From IMG/VR virus record IMGVR_UViG_3300025880_000126, positions 1 through 22,820 of that record: a stretch of DNA of 22,820 nucleotides; one strand, written 5' to 3'. The first letter of the stretch is position 1. Each line of letters opens with the position of its first letter. Shown in pieces: positions 22,305 to 22,820 of the stretch. The stretch is from a virus. A program made the position numbers and the translations under genes. The notes below the pieces were generated by a model, which saw only the letters and a list, made by a program, of their open reading frames with translations, had not been told where the DNA came from and searched no databases.

Positions 22305-22820
22305 ATGGCAAATAAGGATTTATTAGAGCTCCTCAATAATATGGATAAGGAGCCGGAGACACCCTCCTCACAACATGAAAGAGTTTTATTTATTGACGGT
22401 CTAAATCTATTTTTTAGAAACTTCGCAATGCTCAATATTGTAAATGAGCACGGCGTTCATGTAGGGGGGTTAGGAGGATTTGTTCGTTCTTTGGGGACTC
22501 TAATAAATGCTATTCAGCCAACAGCAATGTACATTATCTTTGATGGAGAAAATTCATCAATGAATCGTAAAAATGTTCTTTCAGAATATAAGTCTGGCCG
22601 TCATCAGTCTCGTATTACTAATTGGGAAATATTTGAAGACGTAGGAGATGAACACGATGCTAAATTAGACCAAATCGTAAGATTAATCGATTACTTAAAG
22701 TGTCTCCCTGTAAAAACCATAGCGCTCGATAAAGTAGAGGCCGATGATATTATCGCGCATTTGGCGACGACTATCACCAATACCCATGACAACTCTCGAG
22801 CGTTTATTGTCTCCAGCGAT
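22305..22820 (+). CDS. RNase H / 5'-3' flap nuclease (T4 Rnh-like), 3' partial
   Basis: The ATG at 22305 opens a frame that stays open to the last base (172 codons). The motifs of the FEN/T4 RNase H family appear in order: VLFIDGLNLFFRNF with Asp31 and Asn34, IIFDGENSSMNRKNVLSEYKSGR with Asp80, Arg88 and Lys96, and VEADDIIAHLA with Glu145, Asp147 and Asp148, which bind catalytic metals. These nucleases remove RNA primers and 5' flaps at lagging-strand fragments. Residues 1-25 form a short charged extension not seen in the minimal domain. It starts three bases after the UvsX stop codon. The C-terminal half is outside the window. Confidence 0.88.
   Translation, partial: MANKDLLELLNNMDKEPETPSSQHERVLFIDGLNLFFRNFAMLNIVNEHGVHVGGLGGFVRSLGTLINAIQPTAMYIIFDGENSSMNRKNVLSEYKSGRHQSRITNWEIFEDVGDEHDAKLDQIVRLIDYLKCLPVKTIALDKVEADDIIAHLATTITNTHDNSRAFIVSSD

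Noticed and set aside
1-22820. tRNA genes, insertion sequences or attachment sites
   Set aside because: Intergenic gaps are all under 100 bases and none holds a cloverleaf, transposase gene or flanking repeat that I can identify.

Overview
This window is a contiguous, wholly plus-strand piece of an AT-rich genome of a contractile-tailed phage (T4-like myovirus). The evidence is the ordered tail module (sheath, tube, tail assembly chaperone, tape measure, baseplate and hub) followed by a T4-type replication module (gp32-like single-strand binding protein, UvsX/RecA-like recombinase, RNase H-like 5' nuclease). Almost no gene has a Shine-Dalgarno sequence. Leaders are A/T-rich, and one intergenic region carries a good match to the Bacteroidota promoter (TTTG, 20 bp, TATATTAC). 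A Bacteroidota host is therefore my best inference.

Region 1 (2-4063) is the 3' part of one huge fibre gene, read in frame 2 with no stop and no in-frame ATG before 3659. It encodes about 920 uninterrupted proline-free Gly-X-Y triplets (mostly Gly-Thr-Ser, Gly-Ser-Ser, Gly-Asn-Ser), a 110-residue globular insertion, 174 more Gly-X-Y residues rich in Gly-Asn-Asp, and a C-terminal S74-type intramolecular chaperone. A strong hairpin closes the gene. Region 2 (4130-6448) encodes a two-part glycosyltransferase: a GT4-type half fused to a half that closely resembles the autotransporter O-heptosyltransferase family (TibC/AAH type), including its four-cysteine metal finger. Region 3 (6465-10117) holds a coiled-coil protein, tail sheath, tail tube with a terminator, and a tail assembly chaperone split over two overlapping frames. 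Region 4 (10141-18604) holds the tape measure, a small protein, a baseplate or tube-associated structural protein, a LysM/gp53-like wedge protein, a gp27-like hub with a C-terminal lysozyme-like domain, and one more conserved-looking structural gene. Region 5 (18637-22820) holds a very compact family A polymerase-like protein, an unknown protein, gp32-like SSB, UvsX-like recombinase and the 5' part of an RNase H/flap-nuclease gene that runs off the window.

The most striking proposal is a self-contained fibre-glycosylation system: a giant Ser/Thr-rich, proline-free collagen-like fibre next to a bifunctional glycosyltransferase whose C-terminal half belongs, by motif, to a protein O-glycosyltransferase family. 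Other points of interest are a probable +1/-2 recoding event in the chaperone gene, a recurrent intergenic motif AATATTTATAA(C) in front of late genes that is the reverse complement of the T4 late promoter octamer, and the minimal, motif-altered family A polymerase.
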